From assembly GCA_016710365.1 (NCBI GenBank), contig JADJVW010000002.1:124001-188000 (forward strand): 64,000 nt of DNA, read 5' to 3'. This document shows positions 1-9,864 of the stretch, piece after piece. The position numbers and the translations under genes were made by a program. The DNA is from Candidatus Caldilinea saccharophila. Lineage in GTDB: Bacteria > Chloroflexota > Anaerolineae > Caldilineales > Caldilineaceae. The notes below the pieces were generated by a model. The model did not search any database, was not told where the DNA came from, and saw only the letters and a program-made list of their open reading frames with translations. The first letter of the stretch is position 1, and every line of letters begins with the position of its first letter.

Positions 1-1
1 G

Positions 2-1750
2 ACGGCGGGTGAAAGCGGCCTGATCTATCTATGGGATGCCACGGCGCCGGATGCTGCGCCACAAACGCTGTCTGGACACACTGACGCCGTCACCCTCGTT
101 GCCTTCAGTCCAGATGGCCGCTGGCTGGCGTCAGGCGGCGCCGACAACGCGGTGCGGCTGTGGCCGATCGGCCAGCCCGAGCAGAGGATCCTCGCAGCCA
201 CGCACGCGGCATCTATCACCGACATCGCCTTCAGCCCGGACAGCACGCGCCTTGCCTCCGGCGACAACGATGGCGAGGTGCAGCTCTACACCCTGCCCGC
301 GGATGGAGCGGCTGCACCGGCCGCGTCAACGCAGCGCTTGCCGGGGCACACCGTTCCCATTAAGGCGCTGGACTTCTCGTCGAATGGCGTCTGGCTGGCG
401 ACTGGCGACGACAATGGCGTGCTGCGCGTCTGGAATCTGAACGACGACACACGCAGTTACGTCGTGCGCGCCTACGCGTCAGTGCTCAACGGGCTGGCCT
501 TTGTGCTTGGCAAGGGCGGTGAGACGCTGGTGACGACCGGCTACGACGGTCTGGGCGCGGCCAGTGTGCGTCTCTGGAATTACACCGATGTGGGTCTGGC
601 GCCCGCCACGCTACGCGGCCACGACGACATTATCAATCAGTTAGCCACCGCGCCGGGCGTCAACGGCTTTGTCACCGCAGGGTACGACCGCACCCTGCGC
701 ATCTGGCTTATCGATAACCCACACGCCGAGCCGACGATTCTGGCATCCAATTCCGAATTCGTCGACGAACTGGCCGCGGCGCCGATCAGTGCAACCCTCT
801 ACTCGATTGGCGCTGCGTTCCCTGCTATACAAGCATGGGATACGCTTGGCATCGCGCCGCACACACCACTGACCGCTACGGGAGAGAGCGGCATGACGGC
901 GTTGGCCGCGGACCCAGCCGGCGCGTTGATTGCCGCGGGCGACGCCGCGGGCGCCATTTATCTGTGGACGCCGGAGGTCAGCACACCGTTCGCCACGCTG
1001 ACAGGACACATCGGCAAGATCAGCGGCGTCGCGATCCAACCTGGCAACCGCCTGCTGGCTTCCGCCGGCGACGACGGCACAGTGCGCTTGTGGGAAGTTG
1101 CCACTGCCACTGAAGCGCGGCTGCTGACCGAAGGCGCAGCACGCGGGACAGCCTTGCAATTCAGCGCCGACGGCGCCCAGCTTGCCGTAGCCGACAGTGA
1201 TGGGGTCGTCACGCTCTGGCAAGTCGATCAGCCGGACGCGACGCCGACGCGTTGGCAGGCAGGAGATCGCGAGCTATCGACCGTGGCTTTCAGCCCGGAT
1301 GCGACGCGATTGGCCGCGGGCGATCTGGGTGGTCGCGTGTGGGTGTGGGAGTTGGCAGAGCCGGACCACGCTGCGCGGGTGTGGGATGCCCATGCCAACG
1401 AAGTGAATATGGTGACCTTTGGCGCGGATCGTAATCAATTGATGACTGCCAGCGCGGACAGCACCGTCCGGTTGTGGAATCTGGACGCCGCGCTGCCGAT
1501 CCCGACGGTGCTTGCCGGTCATCGCGCCAGCGTCAACAGTGTGGTCTATGCGGAGGGCATGATTTTTACCGCCAGCACCGATGGCACGTTGCGCCGATGG
1601 CTGTTGGCGCCGGACGATCTCACCGGGCGGGCGTGCATGGTCGCGGGGCGCAATCTCGCGCCAGAGGAATGGGAGCGCTTCCTGCCCGACATCCCATGCC
1701 GGACGACCTGTCCCAATTTCCCGAACCGCTGCGGGGATTCGTCCGGCTAA
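2..1750 (+). CDS. WD40 beta-propeller protein, 3' part (5' end outside window)
   Basis: The reading frame is open from the first bases of the window, so the protein starts upstream; 582 residues are visible. At least 13 WD40 blades can be followed by their repeated endings (for example LWD, VRLW, LRVW, LRIW, VRLWE, WVWE), each preceded by GH and SPD-type turns, enough for about two seven-bladed propellers. After the last blade comes a short tail containing GRNL, EEWERFLP and a Cys-rich TCPNFPNRC segment. That tail is the usual end of large STAND-type NTPase/WD40 or TIR/WD40 regulators in Chloroflexota and cyanobacteria, so an N-terminal NTPase or effector domain is likely upstream (inference). 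The protein probably acts as a cytoplasmic protein-interaction scaffold or sensor. No effector domain is visible here. Confidence 0.9.
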   Translation, partial: TAGESGLIYLWDATAPDAAPQTLSGHTDAVTLVAFSPDGRWLASGGADNAVRLWPIGQPEQRILAATHAASITDIAFSPDSTRLASGDNDGEVQLYTLPADGAAAPAASTQRLPGHTVPIKALDFSSNGVWLATGDDNGVLRVWNLNDDTRSYVVRAYASVLNGLAFVLGKGGETLVTTGYDGLGAASVRLWNYTDVGLAPATLRGHDDIINQLATAPGVNGFVTAGYDRTLRIWLIDNPHAEPTILASNSEFVDELAAAPISATLYSIGAAFPAIQAWDTLGIAPHTPLTATGESGMTALAADPAGALIAAGDAAGAIYLWTPEVSTPFATLTGHIGKISGVAIQPGNRLLASAGDDGTVRLWEVATATEARLLTEGAARGTALQFSADGAQLAVADSDGVVTLWQVDQPDATPTRWQAGDRELSTVAFSPDATRLAAGDLGGRVWVWELAEPDHAARVWDAHANEVNMVTFGADRNQLMTASADSTVRLWNLDAALPIPTVLAGHRASVNSVVYAEGMIFTASTDGTLRRWLLAPDDLTGRACMVAGRNLAPEEWERFLPDIPCRTTCPNFPNRCGDSSG

Positions 1751-1941
1751 TATGACCTTGAAAATCCCTTTTCTCTGCGCATCTCTGCCGCTCTGCGTCT
1801 TTGCGTCAAAAACTATTTCAATACTTACGAAACTCACACAAAGCCGCAAAGAGCACAAAGGATGCCATCTTTAACTTTGTGCTCTTTGTGTCTCCGTGTG
1901 AGGCAAATCGTGAATTACTGTATTTTAGATAAATGCGTCAG
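1751..1941. repeat. Intergenic low-complexity repeat with 14-bp hairpin
   Basis: This gap between convergent genes is built from short CTCTGCG/CTTTGCG-type units (1763-1808) and contains a perfect 14-bp inverted repeat: CAAAGAGCACAAAG at 1847-1860 and its complement at 1875-1888, with a 14-nt loop. A related CGCAGAG/GCAGAG string recurs at 59990-60025, so this is an interspersed genomic repeat type. It could also end transcription of the two convergent genes. Confidence 0.5.
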
Positions 1942-2628
1942 CTACGGCGCTTTGACAGGGTCAGACTCGACGACGGCCGCATCGGCGCAGGACGCGCCAT
2001 AGCCGACGATGCAGCCGCGATAGGCATAAGTCGAACCGCTGGTCAGCTCCGTATCGCGACAGTGGTAAGTGTAAGCATCGGGCGCATAGGGCTGCGTACA
2101 ATCCGCCACATAGCGCCAAACGCCGCCGTTGGCCGATCGTTCGATAACAAAAGACCCGTCAAAAGGCTCGCCTGCATAGCGCCAGCGCAAATCGATTTGC
2201 CCGCGCAAGCGTGACGCCAGTGCGCTCAGCGTCGTAATGCCGGCAAGCGCATCGGCGGCAGCCGCTGAGGCTGTCGGTGTGTCGCGCAAGGTGGGTGTGT
2301 TATCCGGCGTCGGTGTGCCACGCAGGGTTGGCCGTGGCGTGGGTGTGACGCGCACGGTTTCCGTCAGCGTCGGCGTCGTCGTGAGCGTCGTCGTGAGGGA
2401 AGGAGTGGCCGAGATCGTGGCAGTCACCGTCACGGGGATCAGTACGGGCAGCGGTTGCGCCACGCGCGTCACTGGGATGCGTTGCAGCGCGGTGGGCGAC
2501 GCGGCAGGCGACGGGGTGCTGGTCGCGCGCTGCGCCATGGGCGATTCCGTCCGTGTATGCGCGGCGGTTACGCCAAAGAGCGCGCCGGCCAGCAGCACGC
2601 CAATCACGATCGTCAATAGATGCTTCAC
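1942..2628 (-). CDS. Secreted hypothetical protein, Thr/Pro-rich with FN3-like C-terminus
   Basis: A 228-residue protein from a GTG start at 2628, chosen because an AAGGGGA ribosome site lies about 10 bases upstream and a clean signal peptide follows at once (hydrophobic stretch IVIGVLLAGALFG, then Ala cleavage region). The middle (roughly residues 30-135) is a low-complexity Thr/Pro linker rich in T-P-T and R-D-T-P units. The C-terminal ~85 residues resemble a fibronectin type III module (DLRWRYAG, FVIERSANGG, YTYHCRDTEL, YAYRG), with cysteines that could pair outside the cell. Probably anchored or exported with a flexible stalk. No enzymatic motif is visible and the function is unknown. Confidence 0.65.
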   Translation of the reverse strand: MKHLLTIVIGVLLAGALFGVTAAHTRTESPMAQRATSTPSPAASPTALQRIPVTRVAQPLPVLIPVTVTATISATPSLTTTLTTTPTLTETVRVTPTPRPTLRGTPTPDNTPTLRDTPTASAAAADALAGITTLSALASRLRGQIDLRWRYAGEPFDGSFVIERSANGGVWRYVADCTQPYAPDAYTYHCRDTELTSGSTYAYRGCIVGYGASCADAAVVESDPVKAP

Positions 2629-2765
2629 GTCTGTCAGTTCCCCTTCCGCACGATGGTTGCGCCGACAGTATAACACAGCCTAACCTCGCCGATCCTGACC
2701 GCTTGGCTACGACGTTTAGTTCACCGTTGGCATGCAACCATGGAGAGCCTGACAAAAAGTAGACC

Positions 2766-2810
2766 GCGGATGAAACGGATTTGGCGGATGCTCGCGGATT
2801 TCATCCGAAA
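2766..2810. repeat. ATCCGC-type repeat upstream of the aminotransferase
   Basis: GCGGATGAAA and its complement TTTCATCCG flank further CGGAT words in the 300-base gap before the aminotransferase gene. The words are shared with the hairpins at 17.6, 24.3 and 25.8 kb. The remainder of the gap (2629-2936) holds nothing recognisable beyond presumed promoters. Confidence 0.5.
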
Positions 2811-2936
2811 ACTGCCAAGGGAGCCATCTGATGGTACACTGCATCCAGTGCTGTCGCGCTGTCAGTTGCTGATCGGGTGACTGGCGCCTGGCGGTTTAAT
2901 CTATCTTTTGCGCCTGAAACGAGCGAGTATACACCT

Positions 2937-4106
2937 ATGAAAGCACTCTCCACCACCCTTCACGGCGTGCCGCCTTCGCCGACGACGATGATGATGCAGC
3001 GCGGTCGCGATCTGCGTGCGGCAGGCAAAGACGTCGTCAGCCTGGCCGGCGGCGAACCTGATTTTGACACGCCGCGCCACATTGTCGAGGCTGGCCTCCG
3101 CGCCATCAACGCAGGCGACACCCACTATCCGCCCTCTTTTGGCACACCTGCGCTGTTCGAAGCCATCGTCGACAAACTCAAGCGCGAGAACAGCATCCAC
3201 CACATCACCCCGGCGCAGATCATGGTGACGCCGGGCGCCAAGTGGGCGATCTTTGCCACGCTGGCCGCGCTGCTCGAACCAGGCGACGATGTGATGATCC
3301 TCGACCCGTCGTGGGTGAGCTATGCGCCGATGATTCTGCTGCACCACGCCAACCCGGTGCGCGTCCCGCTGGCCGGCGACGATCACTTCTGCGTGACCGT
3401 GGATCTGCTCGAACAGCAGGTCACCCCGCGTACAAAAGTGCTGATGGTCAACAGTCCCAATAACCCGACCGGGCGCGTGCTCAGCCGCACCGAGATCGAC
3501 GCCATCGTCTATGTCGCCACCGCGCACGACCTCTATGTGATCAGCGACGAGATCTACGAGCACATCCTGTACGGCGACAACGTCCATTACAGCCTGGCGG
3601 CGGAGCCGGGGATGGCCGACCGCACGATCGTCGTCAATGGCTTCAGCAAGGCGTACGCGATGACCGGATGGCGTTTGGGCTGGCTGGCCGGCTGGCCGGT
3701 CGTCAAATTGGCGCGCATCTACCAGACGCACAGCGCACAGTCCGCCGCCAGCTTTACGATGGCCGCCGGCGTCGCCGCACTCACCGGGCCGCAGGAGTGC
3801 ATTGAAGAGATGGTGGCTGTCTATGACCAGCGCCGGCGTCTGGTGCTGGATGCTTTCGAGGAAATCCCCGGCATCGAATGCCCGCCAATTGAAGGCGCGT
3901 TCTATGTCTTTCCGCGCTTTACGCAGACCCACAAAAATAGCCTGGAGATCACCCAGGCGTTGATCGATGCGGCGCTGGTCGTCGGCACGCCGGGCAGTGC
4001 GTTTGGCCCGGCCGGCGAAGGCTATGTGCGCTTCAGCATCGCCGAGCGCACGCAAGATCTGGAAAAAATGCTCGACCGGATGGCGCAAGTCGTCCCCACC
4101 CTGTGA
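2937..4106 (+). CDS. PLP-dependent aminotransferase, class I/II (aspartate aminotransferase-like)
   Basis: A 389-residue fold-type I PLP enzyme that transfers an amino group between an amino acid and a 2-oxo acid, in the aspartate/aromatic aminotransferase group (AT-Igamma). Visible markers are the N-terminal GGEPDFDTP substrate loop, the NSPNNPTG motif with the PLP-ring Asn, SDEIYEH with the Asp that pairs with the PLP nitrogen, FSKAYAMTGWRLGW with the Schiff-base Lys, and the C-terminal YVRFSIA with the carboxylate-binding Arg. The ATG at 2937 gives the family-typical start; an upstream GTG at 2877 would add an unlikely 20-residue extension. The phosphatase gene follows 10 bases downstream, so the two are probably co-transcribed. 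Exact substrate cannot be decided from sequence. Confidence 0.92.
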   Translation: MKALSTTLHGVPPSPTTMMMQRGRDLRAAGKDVVSLAGGEPDFDTPRHIVEAGLRAINAGDTHYPPSFGTPALFEAIVDKLKRENSIHHITPAQIMVTPGAKWAIFATLAALLEPGDDVMILDPSWVSYAPMILLHHANPVRVPLAGDDHFCVTVDLLEQQVTPRTKVLMVNSPNNPTGRVLSRTEIDAIVYVATAHDLYVISDEIYEHILYGDNVHYSLAAEPGMADRTIVVNGFSKAYAMTGWRLGWLAGWPVVKLARIYQTHSAQSAASFTMAAGVAALTGPQECIEEMVAVYDQRRRLVLDAFEEIPGIECPPIEGAFYVFPRFTQTHKNSLEITQALIDAALVVGTPGSAFGPAGEGYVRFSIAERTQDLEKMLDRMAQVVPTL

Positions 4107-4116
4107 AGGAATTTTT

Positions 4117-4857
4117 GTGAGACTCTTACTCGTCCGCCACGGACAGTCGATGAACAACCTGTGGGCCGAAACGTTGCCCTACGACGACTATATCAACACC
4201 CGCAATCATGAACCGGAATTGACCCCTGCCGGTGAGGAGCAGGCGCAGCGCTTGGCTCGCTTCTTCGCCGGCATCACACCGCCAGAGGAGACCGGCACGG
4301 AGCGACGCACCAGCATCAGCGAACGGCCGGTGACATCGCTCTACACCAGCCCGATGGTGCGTGCGCTGGGCACGACCGCACCGCTGGCCGCGGCGCTTGG
4401 CTTGACCCCCCAGGTGTGGATCGATATTCATGAGCATGGCGGCCTTTTCACCGGCGACCCGCGTACGGACAATGTGGTCAACTTTGGCGGGCTGACGCGC
4501 CCGGAGGTGCTTGATCGTTTCCCAACTTACGTGCTGCCGCCGGAAATCACTGACGAGGGGTGGTGGTGGAATGGCTACGAACACATGGCGCAATGTACGG
4601 CGCGTGCGCGCCGCGTGGCGCAGACCTTGCGCCAATGGGCCGAAACGCGCGCCGACGAGGTGCTCCTGCTGGTGACGCACGGCGCCTTTATGGATCAATT
4701 GATCAAGGCGCTGCTCGGTGCGGAGGAACAGCCCGCCTTCCATTTCAGCCACATCAATACGGCGATCAGCCGCATCGATTTTCTTTCCGAAGGGTTTGTG
4801 GCCGTCCGCTATCTCAACCGCGCGCCGCACCTGCCTTTGTCGCTCTATACGCGCTAG
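4117..4857 (+). CDS. Histidine phosphatase (phosphoglycerate mutase-like)
   Basis: A 246-residue histidine phosphatase superfamily member. The phosphohistidine motif LLLVRHGQSMNN is at the N-terminus and the second catalytic His is in LLLVTHGAFMDQL near residue 188. The family removes or moves phosphate from small metabolites or phosphoproteins. The GTG at 4117 is preferred because AAGGA sits 7 bases upstream and the RHG motif then lies at the expected position. An insertion between the first motif and the core (residues ~20-60, containing ETLPYDDYINTRNHEPELTP) resembles the long versions found in Chloroflexota. Substrate unknown. Confidence 0.88.
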   Translation: MRLLLVRHGQSMNNLWAETLPYDDYINTRNHEPELTPAGEEQAQRLARFFAGITPPEETGTERRTSISERPVTSLYTSPMVRALGTTAPLAAALGLTPQVWIDIHEHGGLFTGDPRTDNVVNFGGLTRPEVLDRFPTYVLPPEITDEGWWWNGYEHMAQCTARARRVAQTLRQWAETRADEVLLLVTHGAFMDQLIKALLGAEEQPAFHFSHINTAISRIDFLSEGFVAVRYLNRAPHLPLSLYTR

Positions 4858-4923
4858 CATCTTGCCGATCCGCCCTCTTCGCCGGGGACATTGTTTGTGG
4901 CAACACTAGCGACCGGTCGAACA

Positions 4924-5907
<984 letters not shown>

Positions 5908-5980
5908 GTTTTTCTCCCCTTTGGCCGTCCAGCGACCACTCAACAGTCTCCGATTTGTGCGATCTCTTCTCAATCCCCCG

Positions 5981-6090
5981 CACGTTCCGCTCATGTAGAT
6001 GCGGTTCGCAACCGCACGTTCCGCTCATGTAGATGCGGTTCGCAACCGCATATTCCGGTTTAATCCAGAACGTGCGGTTGCGAACCGCAC
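5981..6090. repeat. Palindromic 34-bp tandem repeat plus inverted copy
   Basis: Two perfect 34-bp direct copies (5981-6014 and 6015-6048) each contain the palindrome GCGGTTCGCAACCGC. A third, inverted copy of the palindromic core with flanking bases follows at 6071-6088. The arrangement lies between the starts and ends of two minus-strand genes and resembles a REP/BIME-type extragenic palindrome cluster. It could affect mRNA stability or simply be a mobile repeat. Confidence 0.8.
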
Positions 6091-6166
6091 CTACGTCGAT
6101 TGCCGGATTATTGAGATAATGACCGTCACGGCTTGAGTGGATATCCATTGGCTGTTTCTCCGTGAT

Positions 6167-7081
6167 TTACTTCCGCTCTCGATACAAGATATAGACGCCG
6201 CTGGCGATCGTCAGGAAGGCGCCGGCCCAGGTCATCCAGGTCGGGACTTCGCCCCAGATGAGGAAGCCCCACATCACATCAATGGGCAGCCCAAGATATT
6301 CAAACGGCGCCGCGACCGAAGCCTGCGCCAGGCTGTAGGCGCGCGCCAGAAAATACATCCACGCCGCCCAGACTATCCCCAACCCGGCCATGATGGCGAA
6401 GTCCACGGGCGTTGGCATCGCCCAGGGGCGAAAGAGAAACGCGATGCTTGGATGCGCGCCGGGCATGTCGCCGGCCAAAATGACCAGCGGCGCCACGATC
6501 GACGCACCCACAAGATAGACGAGCGTGCTGTAGTAGGACATCGTCGCGCTGCTGTCGGTCGTGTGCAACTTGCGTGTGACCATGACCGTCAGCGCATACA
6601 AGAGCACCGAGATCAGCACAAAAATCGAGCCTAGGTTGAAGCTGGCGGAGCCGGGCCTGACAATCAGCAGCACGCCGGCAAAGCCGACCAGCAGCGCCAT
6701 CCAGCGCCGCGGCCCCACCGTTTCGCCCAGTATCACCACCGACAGGAGGGTGATCATCAGCGGGCCAGAATTGCGAATCGCCGAAATTTCGGCCAGCGGC
6801 AGGGCAGCCAGCCCCATCATGAAGGTGGTGTAGGAGAGAAAAAGAAAGAGACCGCGCGCGTATTCGAGCCTGGGCCGCTGCGTAGTCGGCAGCCCGCGCT
6901 TGCCTTCATAGCGATAGAGCAGCAGCGTAAAGGGCAGGGCCACCAAGCTGCGCAGGATGACGATCTGCAATACAGGATAACTGCCGCTGATCCACTTCAC
7001 GGCGACAGTCTGGAGGGAAATCGTGAGCAGCGCCAGCAGCAAAAAGCTGACGCCGCGCACATTGTCATTGGTTTTGGCCAT
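6167..7081 (-). CDS. DMT-superfamily (EamA) transporter
   Basis: A roughly 304-residue integral membrane protein with ten hydrophobic segments arranged as two EamA repeats, the layout of drug/metabolite exporters. Typical features are the N-terminal FLLLALLTISLQTVAVKW helix, the LRSLVALPF motif after helix 2, the repeat-2 FVLISVLLYALTVMVTRKL helix and the end IWGEVPTWMTWAGAFLTIASG. An ATG at 7081 or a GTG at 7096 could start it; the ATG is chosen for a more family-like length. It lies 28 bases downstream of the CocE hydrolase gene and may export a product of the neighbouring esterases (inference). Confidence 0.88.
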   Translation of the reverse strand: MAKTNDNVRGVSFLLLALLTISLQTVAVKWISGSYPVLQIVILRSLVALPFTLLLYRYEGKRGLPTTQRPRLEYARGLFLFLSYTTFMMGLAALPLAEISAIRNSGPLMITLLSVVILGETVGPRRWMALLVGFAGVLLIVRPGSASFNLGSIFVLISVLLYALTVMVTRKLHTTDSSATMSYYSTLVYLVGASIVAPLVILAGDMPGAHPSIAFLFRPWAMPTPVDFAIMAGLGIVWAAWMYFLARAYSLAQASVAAPFEYLGLPIDVMWGFLIWGEVPTWMTWAGAFLTIASGVYILYRERK

Positions 7082-7109
7082 GATCTTGGTTGTCACAGCG
7101 TGAATGCTT

Positions 7110-8828
7110 TCATCGTTCGATCACAGGGAGGAGCAGGTGGGACGGGTGCGCTCTATCATGCAGGATGCGGTTGACCGCCGTGCGGTATTCTCCGCGAGGT
7201 TCGCTGGCGATGACGCCACCGGTGTTGCTGTTGCGGTCGAAGCGCGGGAAGTTGCTGCTCGACACTTCCAGCCGGATGCGGTGACCGGACAGGAAGACGT
7301 TGGCCGTCGCCCACAGGTCAAGGCGAAGTTCGTAGACCGTATCCGCTTCGAGCAATTCAGGTTCCGTCAATGAATTGTGGTAGCGGGCACGCAGAATGCC
7401 TTCGGTCAGGATCATTGCCCGTCCGTCCGGGTAGACATCTACCAGCTTGCCAGTGAAGTCGGTGTCACGCGCCGATGACGAGACGAAGAGCCGCAACTCA
7501 ATGGGACCGATCACTTCGACCGCTTGCTCCAGCGGCGGGGTGCTATAGACCAGAACGTCGTCGCGCAACTCGACCGCGCGCTGGTCGCGCGGCCCCATCG
7601 CATTGCCACCCGGCAAGATCACCTGTCCGCCCACGGTCGGGACCGGGCGCAGCGGGTTGTATAAATAGACGTCCGGCGCTTCGTCACCCGGCGACTCGGT
7701 CGAGAGCGCGCCGTCGCCGCGCAGCGAGTTTGCTCCACCGCCGCTGTGCAGGTAGTAGGGGCGGTATCGCGTATCGGGAAGCGGCCAATCAGCCTCCGTG
7801 CGCCATTCGTCAACGCCCATCACCAAGATCATCACTGGCGGCTCCTGGTCAATGCCATTCTCTACACCTTTTAGCCAGCGGTCGAACCAACGCAGTTGGA
7901 TGCCGGCCAAGTCAATGGCCGCCGCGCTGGCGGCCGCGCCAAACTCGCGTTCGGGAAAGCTGCCGGTGAAGTTCATGTGCGTCCACGGGCCGATGATGAC
8001 GCGCTGGTGGCAGCGGGCGACTTCCGAACCGCCGCTCTGCTTCATGCCCGTATAGTTCTGCAAGGTGCTCCACGGAAAAATGTCGTACCAGCCGCTGATG
8101 TTGAGCGCAGGTGCGGTGATCTGTGTGTAGCCTGCACGCTGGGAGGCTGGCAGCCAATAGTCGTCGGGCGTCGGATGCGCCAACCAGTCCAGGTAGAAGG
8201 ACGCATACTCTCGAATGAAGGGATGGGTGGCGAGCGGCAATTCGGTGAAAGCCCCATCCACGTCCAGCGGGGTGTCGCTCTCCAGCAGTGGCTCGCCGCG
8301 AGCGGCACGGCGCGCCATCTCTGCGGGCACGATGTTGGCGACGACCCAGCGCAGGTCGTGGAGCACCTTGGCGGCGCCCTGGTACGAGCAGCCGTCATAG
8401 CTATCCGACGCGGCGATTGAAGGCGCCATCGCCCGCAAGGCTGCGGGATTCTCACGGGCGGGCAGCCACTGCGTCCCGCCCAGGTAGGAGCCGCCGAAGG
8501 CGCCCACGACGCCGCTGGACCACGGCTGCGCGGCGGCCCAGGCAAAGGCATCGACGCCATCCGCGGTTTCCTGGAAATGGGGGGAGAATGCGCCTTCTGA
8601 GTCGTAGCGCCCGCGCACGTCCTGCACCACCACGACGTAGCCTGCCTGCACCGCACGCATAATGTCGAACGTGTCGCTGCCGCCAAGGATGCCCTCTTTG
8701 TTGTAGGGCGTGCGCGCGATCAGCACAGGCGCCGGCGGCGCATCATGTAGCCGGTAGACGTCGGTGGCGAGCTGCACTCCATCGCGCAGGGGGACCATGA
8801 TGTTTTTCTCAATGAGAAAGGTGGGCAT
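7110..8828 (-). CDS. CocE/NonD family hydrolase (X-Pro dipeptidyl-peptidase S15-like)
   Basis: A 572-residue serine hydrolase related to cocaine esterase and glutaryl-7-ACA acylase. The N-terminal alpha/beta-hydrolase part shows IMVPLRDGVQLATDVYR, RGRYDSEG, and the nucleophile elbow GAFGGSYLGGTQW. Part of the catalytic His region is in GPWTHMNF. The C-terminal ~220 residues form the jelly-roll domain, ending in GHRIRLEVSSSNFPRFDRN. These enzymes cleave esters or amides of acyl substrates. The ATG at 8828 overlaps the last 20 bases of the upstream alpha/beta hydrolase gene, which suggests translational coupling. Substrate unknown. Confidence 0.92.
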   Translation of the reverse strand: MPTFLIEKNIMVPLRDGVQLATDVYRLHDAPPAPVLIARTPYNKEGILGGSDTFDIMRAVQAGYVVVVQDVRGRYDSEGAFSPHFQETADGVDAFAWAAAQPWSSGVVGAFGGSYLGGTQWLPARENPAALRAMAPSIAASDSYDGCSYQGAAKVLHDLRWVVANIVPAEMARRAARGEPLLESDTPLDVDGAFTELPLATHPFIREYASFYLDWLAHPTPDDYWLPASQRAGYTQITAPALNISGWYDIFPWSTLQNYTGMKQSGGSEVARCHQRVIIGPWTHMNFTGSFPEREFGAAASAAAIDLAGIQLRWFDRWLKGVENGIDQEPPVMILVMGVDEWRTEADWPLPDTRYRPYYLHSGGGANSLRGDGALSTESPGDEAPDVYLYNPLRPVPTVGGQVILPGGNAMGPRDQRAVELRDDVLVYSTPPLEQAVEVIGPIELRLFVSSSARDTDFTGKLVDVYPDGRAMILTEGILRARYHNSLTEPELLEADTVYELRLDLWATANVFLSGHRIRLEVSSSNFPRFDRNSNTGGVIASEPRGEYRTAVNRILHDRAHPSHLLLPVIER

Positions 8829-9774
8829 CGCCTTCTCCCTCCGCCATCCAATCGGGAAGCGCCGGCAGGTCGGGCGCAAAGCGTTTTTGCAGCCACGCAT
8901 CGACCAAGCCGATCCACCGGCTCGCGTCGTCGTCGAGGTCAAGCCGGGAGGCGGCCGTTGCCAGATTGGCCAGGCTCAAGCCATGCTTGCCTTTCTCGAA
9001 AATGTGCACCTCAAACGGAACGCCAACCTGCGCCAGTGCATGGGCAAGCCGCGTGCTGTTTTCTACTGGCACGAGCGTGTCTTCGGACGTGGCCCAGACG
9101 AAGGTCGGTGGCGTCTGTTCCGTCACATGCAAGGCGGGGCTGACGCTGTCCAGCAGCGCTTGGGAGGGCGTTGCAGTGCCCAGAAAGACCCGATTGGCGA
9201 TGGTGCGGATTTCCTGCTCCCTGCCATTCACCGCCGGCCGCACCATCAAGTGGTAGTCGCTGAGACCATAGGCGATGATAGCCGCAGCCGGTTTGAAGCG
9301 CTCGGGCATTGCGTCGAAGAAGGCGCAAATCAGTGGATCATGCCAGTAGACGGCGTACATGGCGCAGTTGTGGCCGCCGGCCGAAAAGCCACAAATCGCA
9401 ATCTTGTTCATGTCAACCAGCCAGTCGTCCGCGTGGTCGCCAATCGTCAGAAAGGCCTTGCCAATGTCGCGCACCGGGCCGGGGTGGACGCAGCGCGGGT
9501 TGCTTGGCATGTCGCCGGTGGGCGGCCATTCGCCCAACGCGCCGCCGCTGTAGGTCGAGTAGCGCAGCACAAAGGCATGGTAGCCCATAGCCGCAAAGCG
9601 CAGTGCGACCGGTTCAGCCTCCCGATCCGAGCAACCGATATAGCCGCCGCCGGGACAGACCAGCACGGCTGGCCGCTTTTTACCATTCAGCAACTCGGGC
9701 GAATCATCCAGCACATAGGTCGTCAGCGTGACATCCTGGCGATCTGCATACAGCTCAATTTTCTTTGTTAGCAT
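8809..9774 (-). CDS. Alpha/beta hydrolase (BD-FAE / acetyl-esterase-like)
   Basis: A 321-residue esterase-type hydrolase similar to Aes and the polysaccharide-deacetylating BD-FAE group. The oxyanion-hole segment is VLVCPGGGY, the nucleophile elbow GFSAGGHNC, and the acid and His lie in SEDTLVPVENS and EKGKHGLSL near the C-terminus. The ATG at 9774 follows a GGGAGACC site. It overlaps the downstream CocE gene by 20 bases. With the GH78 enzyme and two other esterases nearby, removal of acyl groups from plant-type glycosides is a reasonable guess (inference). Confidence 0.9.
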   Translation of the reverse strand: MLTKKIELYADRQDVTLTTYVLDDSPELLNGKKRPAVLVCPGGGYIGCSDREAEPVALRFAAMGYHAFVLRYSTYSGGALGEWPPTGDMPSNPRCVHPGPVRDIGKAFLTIGDHADDWLVDMNKIAICGFSAGGHNCAMYAVYWHDPLICAFFDAMPERFKPAAAIIAYGLSDYHLMVRPAVNGREQEIRTIANRVFLGTATPSQALLDSVSPALHVTEQTPPTFVWATSEDTLVPVENSTRLAHALAQVGVPFEVHIFEKGKHGLSLANLATAASRLDLDDDASRWIGLVDAWLQKRFAPDLPALPDWMAEGEGDAHLSH

Positions 9775-9819
9775 CGGTCTCCCTTTCACTGCTCTCTGGC
9801 GAAATTTGTGATCTGCACT

Positions 9820-9849
9820 CTTCCAGGAAGCTTTGGAGCTTCCTGGAAG
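9820..9849. terminator. Perfect 13-bp hairpin downstream of carboxylesterase gene
   Basis: CTTCCAGGAAGCT (9820-9832) pairs perfectly with 9837-9849 across a 4-nt loop. It lies 15 bases beyond the carboxylesterase stop on the minus strand and upstream of the next gene. There is no clear U tract, so it may be an RNA-stability or attenuation hairpin rather than a classical terminator. Confidence 0.5.
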
Positions 9850-9864
9850 ATATCCCGCCCGCGC

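Noticed and set aside
5981..6090. 34-bp repeats as a CRISPR array
   Set aside because: The copies are directly adjacent without spacers, and no cas genes are present.
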